Assembly (NCBI RefSeq): GCF_000067165.1
Contig: NC_010162.1
Location: 6,827,001 to 6,891,000, forward strand
DNA: 64,000 bases
Source: Sorangium cellulosum So ce56
GTDB taxonomy: Bacteria; Myxococcota_A; Polyangia; Polyangiales; Polyangiaceae
Direction: 5' to 3'
Below are positions 49,198 to 56,749 of this stretch, in pieces. Each line of letters starts with the position of its first letter. Position 1 is the first letter of the stretch. Position numbers and translations under genes: made by a program. The notes under the pieces were generated by a model, which searched no databases, was not told the origin of the DNA, and worked only from the letters and a program-made list of their open reading frames with translations.

Positions 49198-50420
49198 GCG
49201 CGGGGCTCCGAGGCGCGCTTCAGCCCGGTCAGCACCTTGTAGCGGGCGGCGATGGCCTCCAGCTCGCCGGGCGCGAAGACGTCCTCGATACGTTCGAATC
49301 CGTCGGGCGCGCGGTCCTGGGCCATCTGCATGCACTGCTCCGGACCGTTGCCGCGATTGGCCGCGACGATGGCGGCGGTGGCGGGCAGGCGCTGCGCCTC
49401 GTACGCGGCCAGCGCTTCCACGGGATCGGCGTGGGCGGCGAGCGCGCGGACCAGGGCGCGGGCGTCCAGGATGGCCTGGCTCGCCCCGTTGGAGCCGATG
49501 GGATACATCGGATGGGCGGCGTCCCCCAGCAGCGTCATGCGCCCATGGCTCCAGCGCGGCAGCGGATCGCGGTCGACCAGCGGGAACTCGTAGATCGCCT
49601 CGGCGCCCCGGATCAGGCCGGGCACATCCAGCCAGTCGAAGCGCCAGGCCTCGAACCTGGGCAGGAAGTCGGCGGGATCGCCCCGCCGGTTCCAGTCCTC
49701 CCGTCGCAGGCTCTCGGCGACGGTGAGCTCGGCGATCCAGTTGATCGTCTGGCGGCCGTCCGGCCCCGGTGGGGAGATGGGATATGCGACGAACTTCTGG
49801 TCCTGATGCCCGGCCATGATCATGCTGGCGCCGGTGAGGAAGGGCGCCGCCAGGCTGGTCGCCCGCCACAGGATGCGGCCGCCATAGACCGGCGGCCCCT
49901 CGTCCGGATAGAGGCCGGCGCGCGCCGCCGAATGGATGCCGTCGGCGCAGATCAGGAGATCGGCTGGAACCGTCCAGACCACACCCTCACGGTCGACGAA
50001 GCGCGCCACGATGCGGCCCTCGCCCTCTTCGTGGGCCAGGAGGCGCCGGTCGCAGATCACCCGGCCCGCGCCCAGCCGCTCGACGGCGGCGTCGAACAGC
50101 ACGCCTTGCAGGGCGCCGCGGTGCAGGGAGATCTGCGGCGCGGCGTGACCCGCGAAGCGGCCGCGCGGCTCGCCCCAGATGCGCTGGCCGAAGCGGTTGA
50201 AATAGACAAGCTCCCGGGTCGCCACCCCGTGGGCCATCAAGGCCTCGACAAGGCCCAGCTCGTCCAGCACCTCGGCGGCGTGGGGCAGGAGGTTGATGCC
50301 GACCCCGAGCGGCAGGATGGTGGGCACGGCCTCGAACACCGTCACCTCATGGCCCGAGGCGTGTAACGCCAGAGCTGCGGCCAGGCCGCCGATCCCGGCG
50401 CCCGCGACGATTACCTGCAT
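49194..50420 (-). CDS. FAD-dependent aromatic-ring monooxygenase
   Basis: 408 aa from the ATG at 50420, five bases after GGAGG. The upstream ATG at 50438 would add six residues. Class A flavoprotein hydroxylase: FAD Rossmann motif VIVAGAGIGGLAAALALHAS, DG motif PADLLICADGIHSAARAGLY, and GDAAHPMYPIGSNGASQAIL. The layout is like PhzS and salicylate hydroxylase. With the DUF3237 protein and an aromatic-acid symporter it forms a probable uptake-and-hydroxylation unit. Substrate unknown. Codon use suggests transfer from an alphaproteobacterium-like donor. Confidence 0.93.
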   Translation of the reverse strand: MQVIVAGAGIGGLAAALALHASGHEVTVFEAVPTILPLGVGINLLPHAAEVLDELGLVEALMAHGVATRELVYFNRFGQRIWGEPRGRFAGHAAPQISLHRGALQGVLFDAAVERLGAGRVICDRRLLAHEEGEGRIVARFVDREGVVWTVPADLLICADGIHSAARAGLYPDEGPPVYGGRILWRATSLAAPFLTGASMIMAGHQDQKFVAYPISPPGPDGRQTINWIAELTVAESLRREDWNRRGDPADFLPRFEAWRFDWLDVPGLIRGAEAIYEFPLVDRDPLPRWSHGRMTLLGDAAHPMYPIGSNGASQAILDARALVRALAAHADPVEALAAYEAQRLPATAAIVAANRGNGPEQCMQMAQDRAPDGFERIEDVFAPGELEAIAARYKVLTGLKRASEPRA

Positions 50421-50636
50421 GAGTCCTCCCGCAGACATGCGGCATGACGCCGCACCTCGTTGAAGCCGCCGCCGAGCGGGCGAAGCGCGCGACGAACAGC
50501 GCCGCCAGCGCCAGCAGCAGCCAGTCCTCTCGAACGATCCAGCGGGCGGCGACCCTCGGGACCGCGCAGGCCGAAGGCCCCGCCGCCCGGACGGCGCCCG
50601 GCGCGCGGCCGGGCGCGGATCACCTCCGCCCTTTGC
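50421..50636 (-). other. Short stretch between monooxygenase and transporter, possible frameshifted remnant
   Basis: Two overlapping minus-strand frames each contain a protein-like piece: ARWIVREDWLLLALAALFV ARFARS in one and PLGGGFNEVRRHAACLRED in the other, just downstream. A single-base shift near 50490 would join them. No intact gene of normal type is evident. It may be the tail of a small gene broken by a frameshift. Confidence 0.3.
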
Positions 50637-51836
50637 TCATTCAGCGGCATAACGTCCACGAATGGTCATCACCGCCGCGGCCACCCCGGCCGACAGGACC
50701 ACGGGCACCATGGCCATGGCCACGCCCGCGGGGCCCCAGCCCTGCCCCAGCAGGTGGCCCGCCACCAGCGGCCCGCCGATGGATCCGAGGCGGCCGGCGG
50801 CGATGGAGGCCCCTGTGGCCAGCCCGCGCGCCCGCGCCGGGTAATAGAGCGGGATGACGCCATAGAGCGAATATTGCGCGCCCAGCAAGAAGAACCCCGC
50901 CAGGCCGGCCAGCACCAGCACCGGAAGCAGGCTGTTGGCCCCCGCCAGCCCGAACAGCGACAGGGCCAGGGCGGGATAGGCCGCGATGATGGGAAGGCGC
51001 GGTCCGAGACGGTCCACCAGCAATCCGATGACCCAGCAGCCGACGACGCTGCCGGCATTGAACGCGAAGGCCGCACCAGCACCCCCCGTTCCGCCCAGGC
51101 CCTTGGCCGCCACCAGCGACGGCAGCCAGTTCAGCAGCAGATACAGCACCAGCAGCGTCAGGCCGAAGGTGAACCAGGCCAGCAGCGTGACCAGCAGCCG
51201 GCCATGGCCGAACAGCGCCTGCCCCCCGCCTGGCTGCTGGGCGCCGCTGGCCGCTGCCGCGCGGCTGTCGGGCATCAGCCGCGCCATGACCGGCAACAGC
51301 AGCAGCGGCAGCACGCCGCCGGCCACGAAGATGCTCTGCCAGCCGAACCGCGCAAGGAAGCCGGCCGCGAACAGCGCCGCCAGCGCGCCGCCGGCCGGCA
51401 TGCCGCTGAACATCAACGTGGTGGTGCGGGTCCGCCGGTCGGCCGGCGCGATCTCCAGGGCGATGGCCACGAGGGTGGGCATCGCCGCCCCCAGCCCTGT
51501 CCCAGCCAGGAGCCGGTAGATGCCCAGCGACACCGGTCCTCCCGCCACCACGGTGGCCAGCGTGAACAGGCCAAAAACGCCGACGGCCAGCATCAGCAGC
51601 GGCTTCCGGCCCATGCGGTCGGCCATCCAGCCGCCGGCCAGCGCGCCGCAGACCAGCCCGACCATGCCGGCCCCGAACACGACGCCCGCCTGCCCCGGCG
51701 TCAGGCCCAGGGCGGGGATCAGCAGGGGGGCGGCCACGCCGACGGCCTGGATGTCGAACCCTTCCAGCAACGCGATGAAGAAGCACAGCGACAGCGTGAC
51801 GGCGCCGCGCGGCGCGTGGGGGGGCGATGCGCCCAT
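50637..51836 (-). CDS. MFS transporter, aromatic acid:H+ symporter type
   Basis: 399 aa from the ATG at 51836 (GGGAGG seven bases upstream). Twelve membrane segments. ALLEGFDIQAVGVAAPLL is the AAHS-family first helix with its acidic pair, and GGWMADRMGRKPLLM is the MFS loop 2-3 motif (DRxGRK). Relatives carry 4-hydroxybenzoate or phenylpropionate-type acids. First gene of the transporter-monooxygenase-DUF3237 operon, with the hairpin element copy 2 about 150 nt upstream. CTG is the dominant Leu codon here, against CTC elsewhere in the window. Confidence 0.92.
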   Translation of the reverse strand: MGASPPHAPRGAVTLSLCFFIALLEGFDIQAVGVAAPLLIPALGLTPGQAGVVFGAGMVGLVCGALAGGWMADRMGRKPLLMLAVGVFGLFTLATVVAGGPVSLGIYRLLAGTGLGAAMPTLVAIALEIAPADRRTRTTTLMFSGMPAGGALAALFAAGFLARFGWQSIFVAGGVLPLLLLPVMARLMPDSRAAAASGAQQPGGGQALFGHGRLLVTLLAWFTFGLTLLVLYLLLNWLPSLVAAKGLGGTGGAGAAFAFNAGSVVGCWVIGLLVDRLGPRLPIIAAYPALALSLFGLAGANSLLPVLVLAGLAGFFLLGAQYSLYGVIPLYYPARARGLATGASIAAGRLGSIGGPLVAGHLLGQGWGPAGVAMAMVPVVLSAGVAAAVMTIRGRYAAE

Positions 51837-52260
51837 GGGGAAACCTCCCGTTTCCGTCCCGTTGCCCGGGATGGTTACAGCTGGCCGCAGCCGAAAAGAT
51901 GCGGTGATTGAACGTGACTGGCGGACCGTGACGGACCCGGCCCGATGCAGGTGACTGCAACGACTTCGTACCCGAGCCCTCCGGCTCGAGGCATAGGCAT
52001 ACCCGCCTATGCCTCGAGGCGAGCCGTTGTCAGGTGACAGGATTTTTGCTGCCGCGATGGGGGTCGGGGCGGAGGGGGCGCGGCGGCCGCAGCATCGTTG
52101 GCGCGCATCCTCGTCGAGAGCGTGGAGAGGTGCTCTCTGGATCCACTCTCGCTCTTGCGCCGACTCGCCGCCAGCGTCCCGCTCTGGCCGATAGCCTCTC
52201 TGGGGAGGAGAACAGCGCAAGTGACCTGACGAGCTCAGCGACCAGGAAAGGAACAGAAGG
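51837..52260. other. Intergenic region with hairpin element
   Basis: 424 bp between the divergent MFS and PAS-STAS loci. It holds hairpin element copy 2 and otherwise no recognisable gene. AGGAAAGGAACAGAAGG near 52244-52260 is a strong ribosome-binding site for the ORF at 52261. Confidence 0.5.
51949..52016. repeat. 68-bp hairpin element, copy 2
   Basis: Second copy of the element at 47277-47344, same orientation, seven mismatches. Here the stem is 14 bp and perfect: CTCGAGGCATAGGC (51985-51998) against GCCTATGCCTCGAG (52005-52018), loop ATACCC. It lies upstream of the MFS-monooxygenase operon, as copy 1 lies upstream of the FAH operon. Confidence 0.8.
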
Positions 52261-52461
52261 ATGAATCACACAGTGTGTGGGTGCATGGGCGGACAATGCC
52301 AGGACGGCCTGCCGGTGCGCCGCGGCGCGCGGTGGTCCGGGTGGCGCAGCGCCGACAGCGGCCGTCGTCCGGCGGTTCGCGGAGCCGAGCCAGGGCTGAG
52401 CTCGACCAGCGGCTCCGCTGCCTGTCGATGCGTCACGGGGTCATCGAGGCTGACACCGTGA
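52261..52461 (+). CDS. Small Cys-containing ORF coupled to the PAS-STAS gene
   Basis: 66 codons. It follows a very good ribosome-binding site (GAAGG next to ATG 52261) and its TGA (52459-52461) overlaps a GTG start of the sensor gene. The peptide begins M-N-H-T-V-C-G-C-M-G-G-Q-C, then becomes Arg/Ser/Gly-rich. Site and overlap favour translation. The poor composition argues against a folded protein. It may only be a coupling leader. Confidence 0.35.
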   Translation: MNHTVCGCMGGQCQDGLPVRRGARWSGWRSADSGRRPAVRGAEPGLSSTSGSAACRCVTGSSRLTP

Positions 52462-54089
52462 AGAGCTCTTGCTCTACGCTCCTCCCGATGCCTAGCGACG
52501 CTCCTGCTGATCTCTACTCGCTCGCCTTCACCTGCAGCGTCGACCCGCTGCTCTTGCTCGATGGAAGCGGTCGGATCCTGACGCTGAACGCCGCCGCCGA
52601 GCGCCTCTCCTCCACGCCCGCGGCGACGGCGCTGGGGAGGCCCGTCGATGAGGTCCTGCGGCCCGATGCGCCCCTCGGCGCGCTGCTCGATCAGGTGCTC
52701 CGCGATCGCGCCCCGCGCGCCCTGCCGCCCGACTTCACGCTCCACCTCGCGAACGAGCGCGTCGTCCTCGCCGAAGGCAGCCTCAGCCCGCTCGTCGACC
52801 CCGCGGGCGCGTGCGCCGCCGTGCTCCTCGCGCTGCGCGACGTGGCCGAGCAACGCCGGGCCGAGCGGGCGGCGTGCGAGCAGGGAGCGCGCCTGCGCGC
52901 GGCCGTCGAGGCGCTCGACGTCGGCTTCGTCATCTACGATGCCGAGGAGCGGCTCCGCTACTTCAACACGGCTTACAAATCGCTCTACCCCGAATGTGCC
53001 GACGCCCTTCAGATGGGCAATACGTTCGAAGATGTCGTCCGCGAGGGCTGCCGGCACGGGATCCACCTCCACAGCGGCCTCGGCGAAGAGGAGTGGGTCG
53101 CCGCACGCCTCGCGGAGCATCGCCGGCCCGGGGACGTCTTCGTGCGGCGGTTCGGGGACCGCTGGATCACCCTCAAGAGCGGGCGCCTCCCCGACGGCAG
53201 CGTCGTCGGCCTGCGGATCGACACCACCGCGCTCAAGGAGGCAGAGCTCGCCCTCGAGCGCGAGCGGCAGTTCATCCGCCTCGTGCTCGACACCATCCCG
53301 ATCGTCGTCACGGTCAAGGATCGGGACGGCAAGATGAAGCTCGTCAGCAAGAGCTACGCCGAGCTGTACAACACCACGGCGGAGGACGCGGTGGGAAAGA
53401 CCGTTGACGATCTGCCGCGCTCCCACGCCGAGCTCTCCGTCATCGGCGAGATGGACCGGGAGGTGCTCGCGCGCATGCAGCCTGTCTCGCGGGTTCACCC
53501 CGTCACGCGCCCGAACAGCAAGACGCGGTGGATGTCCGTCGTCAAGGTGCCTCTCGTCGAGCAGGACGGCACGGCGCACATCCTCGCCATTGGAACCGAC
53601 ATCACGGCGCAACGGGAGCACGAGGAGCACATGACCGCCACCATCGCCGAGCTCGAGCGGCAGAAGCAGGCCATCGCCGGTCAGCTCGCGGTCATCCAGC
53701 GCCAGCAAGCGCTCATCCGCGCGCTGTCCACGCCCATCCTCCAGGTCGCCGAGGGCGTGCTCGCCGTGCCCCTCATCGGCGCGCTCGACGACGCCCGCGC
53801 GGCCGACGTCACCAGCAAGCTCCTCGACGAGGTCGTGCGCACAGGCGCTCGCTTCGCCATCATCGACGTCACGGGCATCGAGAGCGTCGACGCCGCGACG
53901 GCCGACCACCTCGTCCGCATCGTCCGCGCGATCCGCCTGCTCGGCGCGAGCGGCGTCCTCACCGGCATCGGGCCCGCCGTCGCCCAATCTATGTGCGGCA
54001 TCGGGGTCGACCTCTCCGGCGTCACCACACACGGCAACCTCCGCGCCGGCATCGAGGTCTGCCTCCGCGCGCTGCCCGGTAGGCGCTGA
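52458..54089 (+). CDS. PAS-PAS-PAS-STAS sensor protein (RsbR/stressosome type)
   Basis: 543 aa from the GTG at 52458 (GAGG upstream, coupled to the preceding ORF). The ATG at 52488 is an alternative. Three PAS-like domains: about 20-130 (DPLLLLDGSGRILTLNAAAE), 150-265 (ALDVGFVIYDAEERLRYFN) and 275-400 (IVVTVKDRDGKMKLVSKSYA). A coiled segment (LERQKQAIAGQLAVIQRQQ) leads to a C-terminal STAS domain (about 420-540) like RsbR: LSTPILQVAEGVLAVPLIGA, DVTGIESVDAATADHLV, LGASGVLTGIGPAVAQSM. The Thr of LTGI, a phosphosite in RsbR, is kept. Cytoplasmic. Kinase and RsbS partners are not nearby. Confidence 0.9.
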   Translation: MKSSCSTLLPMPSDAPADLYSLAFTCSVDPLLLLDGSGRILTLNAAAERLSSTPAATALGRPVDEVLRPDAPLGALLDQVLRDRAPRALPPDFTLHLANERVVLAEGSLSPLVDPAGACAAVLLALRDVAEQRRAERAACEQGARLRAAVEALDVGFVIYDAEERLRYFNTAYKSLYPECADALQMGNTFEDVVREGCRHGIHLHSGLGEEEWVAARLAEHRRPGDVFVRRFGDRWITLKSGRLPDGSVVGLRIDTTALKEAELALERERQFIRLVLDTIPIVVTVKDRDGKMKLVSKSYAELYNTTAEDAVGKTVDDLPRSHAELSVIGEMDREVLARMQPVSRVHPVTRPNSKTRWMSVVKVPLVEQDGTAHILAIGTDITAQREHEEHMTATIAELERQKQAIAGQLAVIQRQQALIRALSTPILQVAEGVLAVPLIGALDDARAADVTSKLLDEVVRTGARFAIIDVTGIESVDAATADHLVRIVRAIRLLGASGVLTGIGPAVAQSMCGIGVDLSGVTTHGNLRAGIEVCLRALPGRR

Positions 54090-54149
54090 GCGATGCCCGC
54101 GCTTCCCGTCCTCCGCGCAGGCGGCGAGGACAGGAGCGGAATGGAGCGT

Positions 54150-55145
54150 TCACGGCGGCACGAGCACCGCTGCCCCGGACATGCGGCCGTTCCGCAGATC
54201 GTCGAGCGCCTCGTTCGCCGCAGCCAGCGGATAGACGTTCACCTCCGTCCGCACCGGCACCCGCGGCGCGAGCGCGAGGAACTCCTCGCCGTCGCGGCGC
54301 GTCAGGTTCGCCACCGACCGCAGCACCCGCTCGCCCCACAGGATCGAATAGGGGAACGAGGGGATGTCGCTCATGTGGATTCCCCCGCAGACCACGGCGC
54401 CGCCCTTGCGTACGGCGCGCAGCGCGGCCGGCACCAGCTCGCCGGCCGGGGCGAAGATCAGCGCCGCGTCGAGCTCCTCGGGGGGCGCTTCGAAGGAAGC
54501 GCCCGCCCACTCGGCCCCCATCGACAGCGCGAACGCGCGCGCAGCGTCGTCCCCCGGCCGGACGAACCCGAAGACGCGCCGGCCCTCGAAGCGGGCGACC
54601 TGCGCCACGAGGTGGGCGGCGGCGCCGAACCCGTAGATGCCAATCCGCTCCGCGTCCCCCGCCAGACGCAGCGTCCTGTACCCGATGAGCCCGGCGCAGA
54701 GCAGCGGCGCGGCCGAGAGGTCCGGGAAGCCGTCGGGGATCGGGAAGCAGAAGCGCGCGTCCGCGACCGCGAGCTCCGCATACCCGCCGTCGATCTGGTA
54801 CCCGGTAAAGCGCGCCCGGTCGCAGAGGTTTTCCCGTCCTGCACGGCAATACGCGCACACGCCGCAGGTCCAGCCGAGCCAGGGCACGCCGACGCGTGCG
54901 CCCCTCGCGAACCGCGGCCCGTCGCCGGGCGGGGGCACCTCCTCGAGGACCTCGCCCACGATCTGGTGCCCGGGCACGAGCGGCAGCCTGGGGTCCGGCA
55001 GCTCGCCGTCGACCACGTGCAGATCGGTGCGGCACACGGCGCAGGCGCGCACGCGGAGCAGCACCTCGCCGGGCCCAGGCCGCGGAGCGGGCCGATCCTC
55101 CAGCACGAGCGGGCTCTTCGGGGCTCTCAGGACGAGGGCGCGCAT
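54150..55145 (-). CDS. Zinc-dependent alcohol dehydrogenase
   Basis: 331 aa from the ATG at 55145. MDR-type NAD(P)-linked dehydrogenase. The catalytic-zinc region has VRACAVCRTDLHVVDGE with Cys and a later His in LVPGHQIVGEV. The structural-zinc loop reads CGVCAYCRAGRENLC with four Cys. The nucleotide-binding domain has RIGIYGFGAAAHLVAQVA. It belongs to the branch with AdhA/YahK-like and cinnamyl-type enzymes. Monocistronic. Its 5' end overlaps a gene remnant. Confidence 0.92.
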   Translation of the reverse strand: MRALVLRAPKSPLVLEDRPAPRPGPGEVLLRVRACAVCRTDLHVVDGELPDPRLPLVPGHQIVGEVLEEVPPPGDGPRFARGARVGVPWLGWTCGVCAYCRAGRENLCDRARFTGYQIDGGYAELAVADARFCFPIPDGFPDLSAAPLLCAGLIGYRTLRLAGDAERIGIYGFGAAAHLVAQVARFEGRRVFGFVRPGDDAARAFALSMGAEWAGASFEAPPEELDAALIFAPAGELVPAALRAVRKGGAVVCGGIHMSDIPSFPYSILWGERVLRSVANLTRRDGEEFLALAPRVPVRTEVNVYPLAAANEALDDLRNGRMSGAAVLVPP

Positions 55146-55345
55146 GGCTCCGCGCCCAGTATATTGCGGCCCGCGCACCCGTCCCGCGCGTGAGCCCATG
55201 AGATCGCCGCCCCGGCGCAGAGGGTGTCGCCGTCCACGCCGGGACCGCTGTACGGGCCGGGCTCTCCCACCCCTTCTCGCGGGTCGTCTCGAGCAGGTCC
55301 AGCACGGCTGCCTCGTTTCGATAGCAATGCACGCCGAGCGTCGCC
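55127..55345 (-). pseudogene. Frameshifted gene remnant upstream of the dehydrogenase
   Basis: Two adjoining minus-strand frames each read as real protein. One has TLGVHCYRNEAAVLDLLETT REKGW. Just after it, the other has EPGPYSGPGVDGDTLCAGAA, then ISWAHARDGCAGRN, ending at a stop at 55127. A one-base shift near 55268 would join them. There is no start codon in a sensible place. The family is unknown to me. Confidence 0.35.
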
Positions 55346-55809
55346 CCTCGGACCGGCGCTCCGGAGGAGCCCCGCCGGCCGTGCCCTCTCCCTCGCGCTC
55401 GAGGGTACCCGCGGTCCCGCCGATAGGAGTTGACACTGGGCATGTGAGCGTTCACAATCTACGCCAGCGGGTATCCTTTCGCTTCCCCCGCTGGAGGGGT
55501 CGCCACGCGCGCCGAGACCTTGATGTCCCGATTCACATCGGCATCGATTCGCTCGGTCGTCGCGGAGGCGAGTAACGGTCAGCTCAATCAAATTGCCCGT
55601 GGCTGGAATCGCAGTCCTGGCCAGCAGCAACCTTTGTACAGCGGCGATCACGGCTGCGGTTCATGTGTTGACATAGCGTCGCTTTGTCAGAGATGTCTCC
55701 CTCTCCCCGCCCCTGACGCGCGGCGCTGTCATGTTGAAACCCGGCCGCCTGAAGGGGCCATCCATGCTGCGCTCTTGAGAGGTTGAACCAGGAACGGGTG
55801 AGATGTTCC
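55346..55809. other. Intergenic region before the sigma-factor gene
   Basis: 464 bp. No gene recognised. The stretch 55430-55720 is lower in G+C and probably carries the promoter of the sigma gene. TTGACACTGG at 55431 and TGTTGACATAG at 55668 are possible -35 elements. Confidence 0.4.
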
Positions 55810-56469
55810 ATGCGGATTGCAACTCCTCTCGAAGGGCGAGCTCGGAGCAGTGGATTCGGACGAGCGAGCCTCGCTCCGTCGACGCCTCCGCCCTCCGACG
55901 CGGTCTCCGCGGCCGGCGCGCAGGTCGCGCCGCTCGACTTCGCCGAGGTGTACGAGGAGCTCTTTCCCCTGGTCTTTCGGACCGTGCGCCGCCTCGTCGT
56001 GGACGCCTCCGCGCGCGAGGACGTGTGTCAGGAGGTGTTCGCCGTCGTGCACCGGCGGCTGCCGGAGTTCCGGGGCCGCTCGTCGCTGAAGACGTGGGTT
56101 TTCGGGATCGTGGTCAACGTCGTGCAGGCGCACCGGAGGTCGCAGCGCCGCCAGAGCCCGGCCCACCGCGGGACAGGGGAGATCGTGGATCCCGAGCAGC
56201 TCGCGGGGCCGAGCAACCTCAGCCCCTACGAGGCCATGAAGAGGGCGGAGGCCGCGCGTGTCGTGCACAACCTCCTGGCGTCGCTCGACGAGGAGAAGCG
56301 CGTGGTGCTCCTCCTCGCCGAGCTGGAAGAGCTTCCGGCGTCGGAGATCGCGCAGGGGATCGGGGTGAACGTCAACACCGTGTATGCGCGGCTGAGGGCC
56401 GCTCGACAGGCGTTCTCCGACGCGGTGCAGCGCCACCACGCCAGGATCCGAGGAGGCCGCCATGGATGA
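55810..56469 (+). CDS. ECF-type sigma factor
   Basis: 219 aa from the ATG at 55810. A TTG at 55783 would add nine residues. Region 2: FAEVYEELFPLVFRTVRRLV and DVCQEVFAVVHRRLPEFRG. SLKTWVFGIVVNVVQAHRR and region 4 (VVLLLAELEELPASEIAQGI, GVNVNTVYARLRAARQAF) follow. The next frame overlaps its stop by 8 bp, where an anti-sigma gene would normally be. The downstream DUF1592/DUF1552 genes may be targets, by position only. Confidence 0.9.
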   Translation: MRIATPLEGRARSSGFGRASLAPSTPPPSDAVSAAGAQVAPLDFAEVYEELFPLVFRTVRRLVVDASAREDVCQEVFAVVHRRLPEFRGRSSLKTWVFGIVVNVVQAHRRSQRRQSPAHRGTGEIVDPEQLAGPSNLSPYEAMKRAEAARVVHNLLASLDEEKRVVLLLAELEELPASEIAQGIGVNVNTVYARLRAARQAFSDAVQRHHARIRGGRHG

Positions 56470-56749
56470 GCCGGGGGCTGGCGGATGGGCGCTCATGAAC
56501 GCCCTTCGCGACGCGGACGAGCCGACGGACGAGGACAGGCGGTGGATGCGCGACCGCGCAGGGGGCGCCCTGGCTGAGCGCGCAGGTCGAGCGGGCGCTC
56601 GCCCGACGCCGCTCGCCGCCAACCCTGGATTCATACGACCCGCCGCGATCTTCACGGCCATGCCCACACCCGGTCGATTTGATCACAAAAAACGCGCGCT
56701 CCGGTCACAAGACGGAACTGCCGATTCCACACGCGGGAGCCGACAATGA
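56462..56749 (+). pseudogene. Truncated putative anti-sigma gene
   Basis: The ATG at 56462 lies inside the sigma gene's end. The first ~30 codons (GGWALMNALRDADEPTDEDR RWM) have the amphipathic start common in myxobacterial anti-sigma proteins. After about residue 45 the sequence loses protein character, and no membrane segment or zinc motif follows. It ends overlapping the DUF1592 gene start. It is probably a shortened or decayed partner. Confidence 0.4.
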
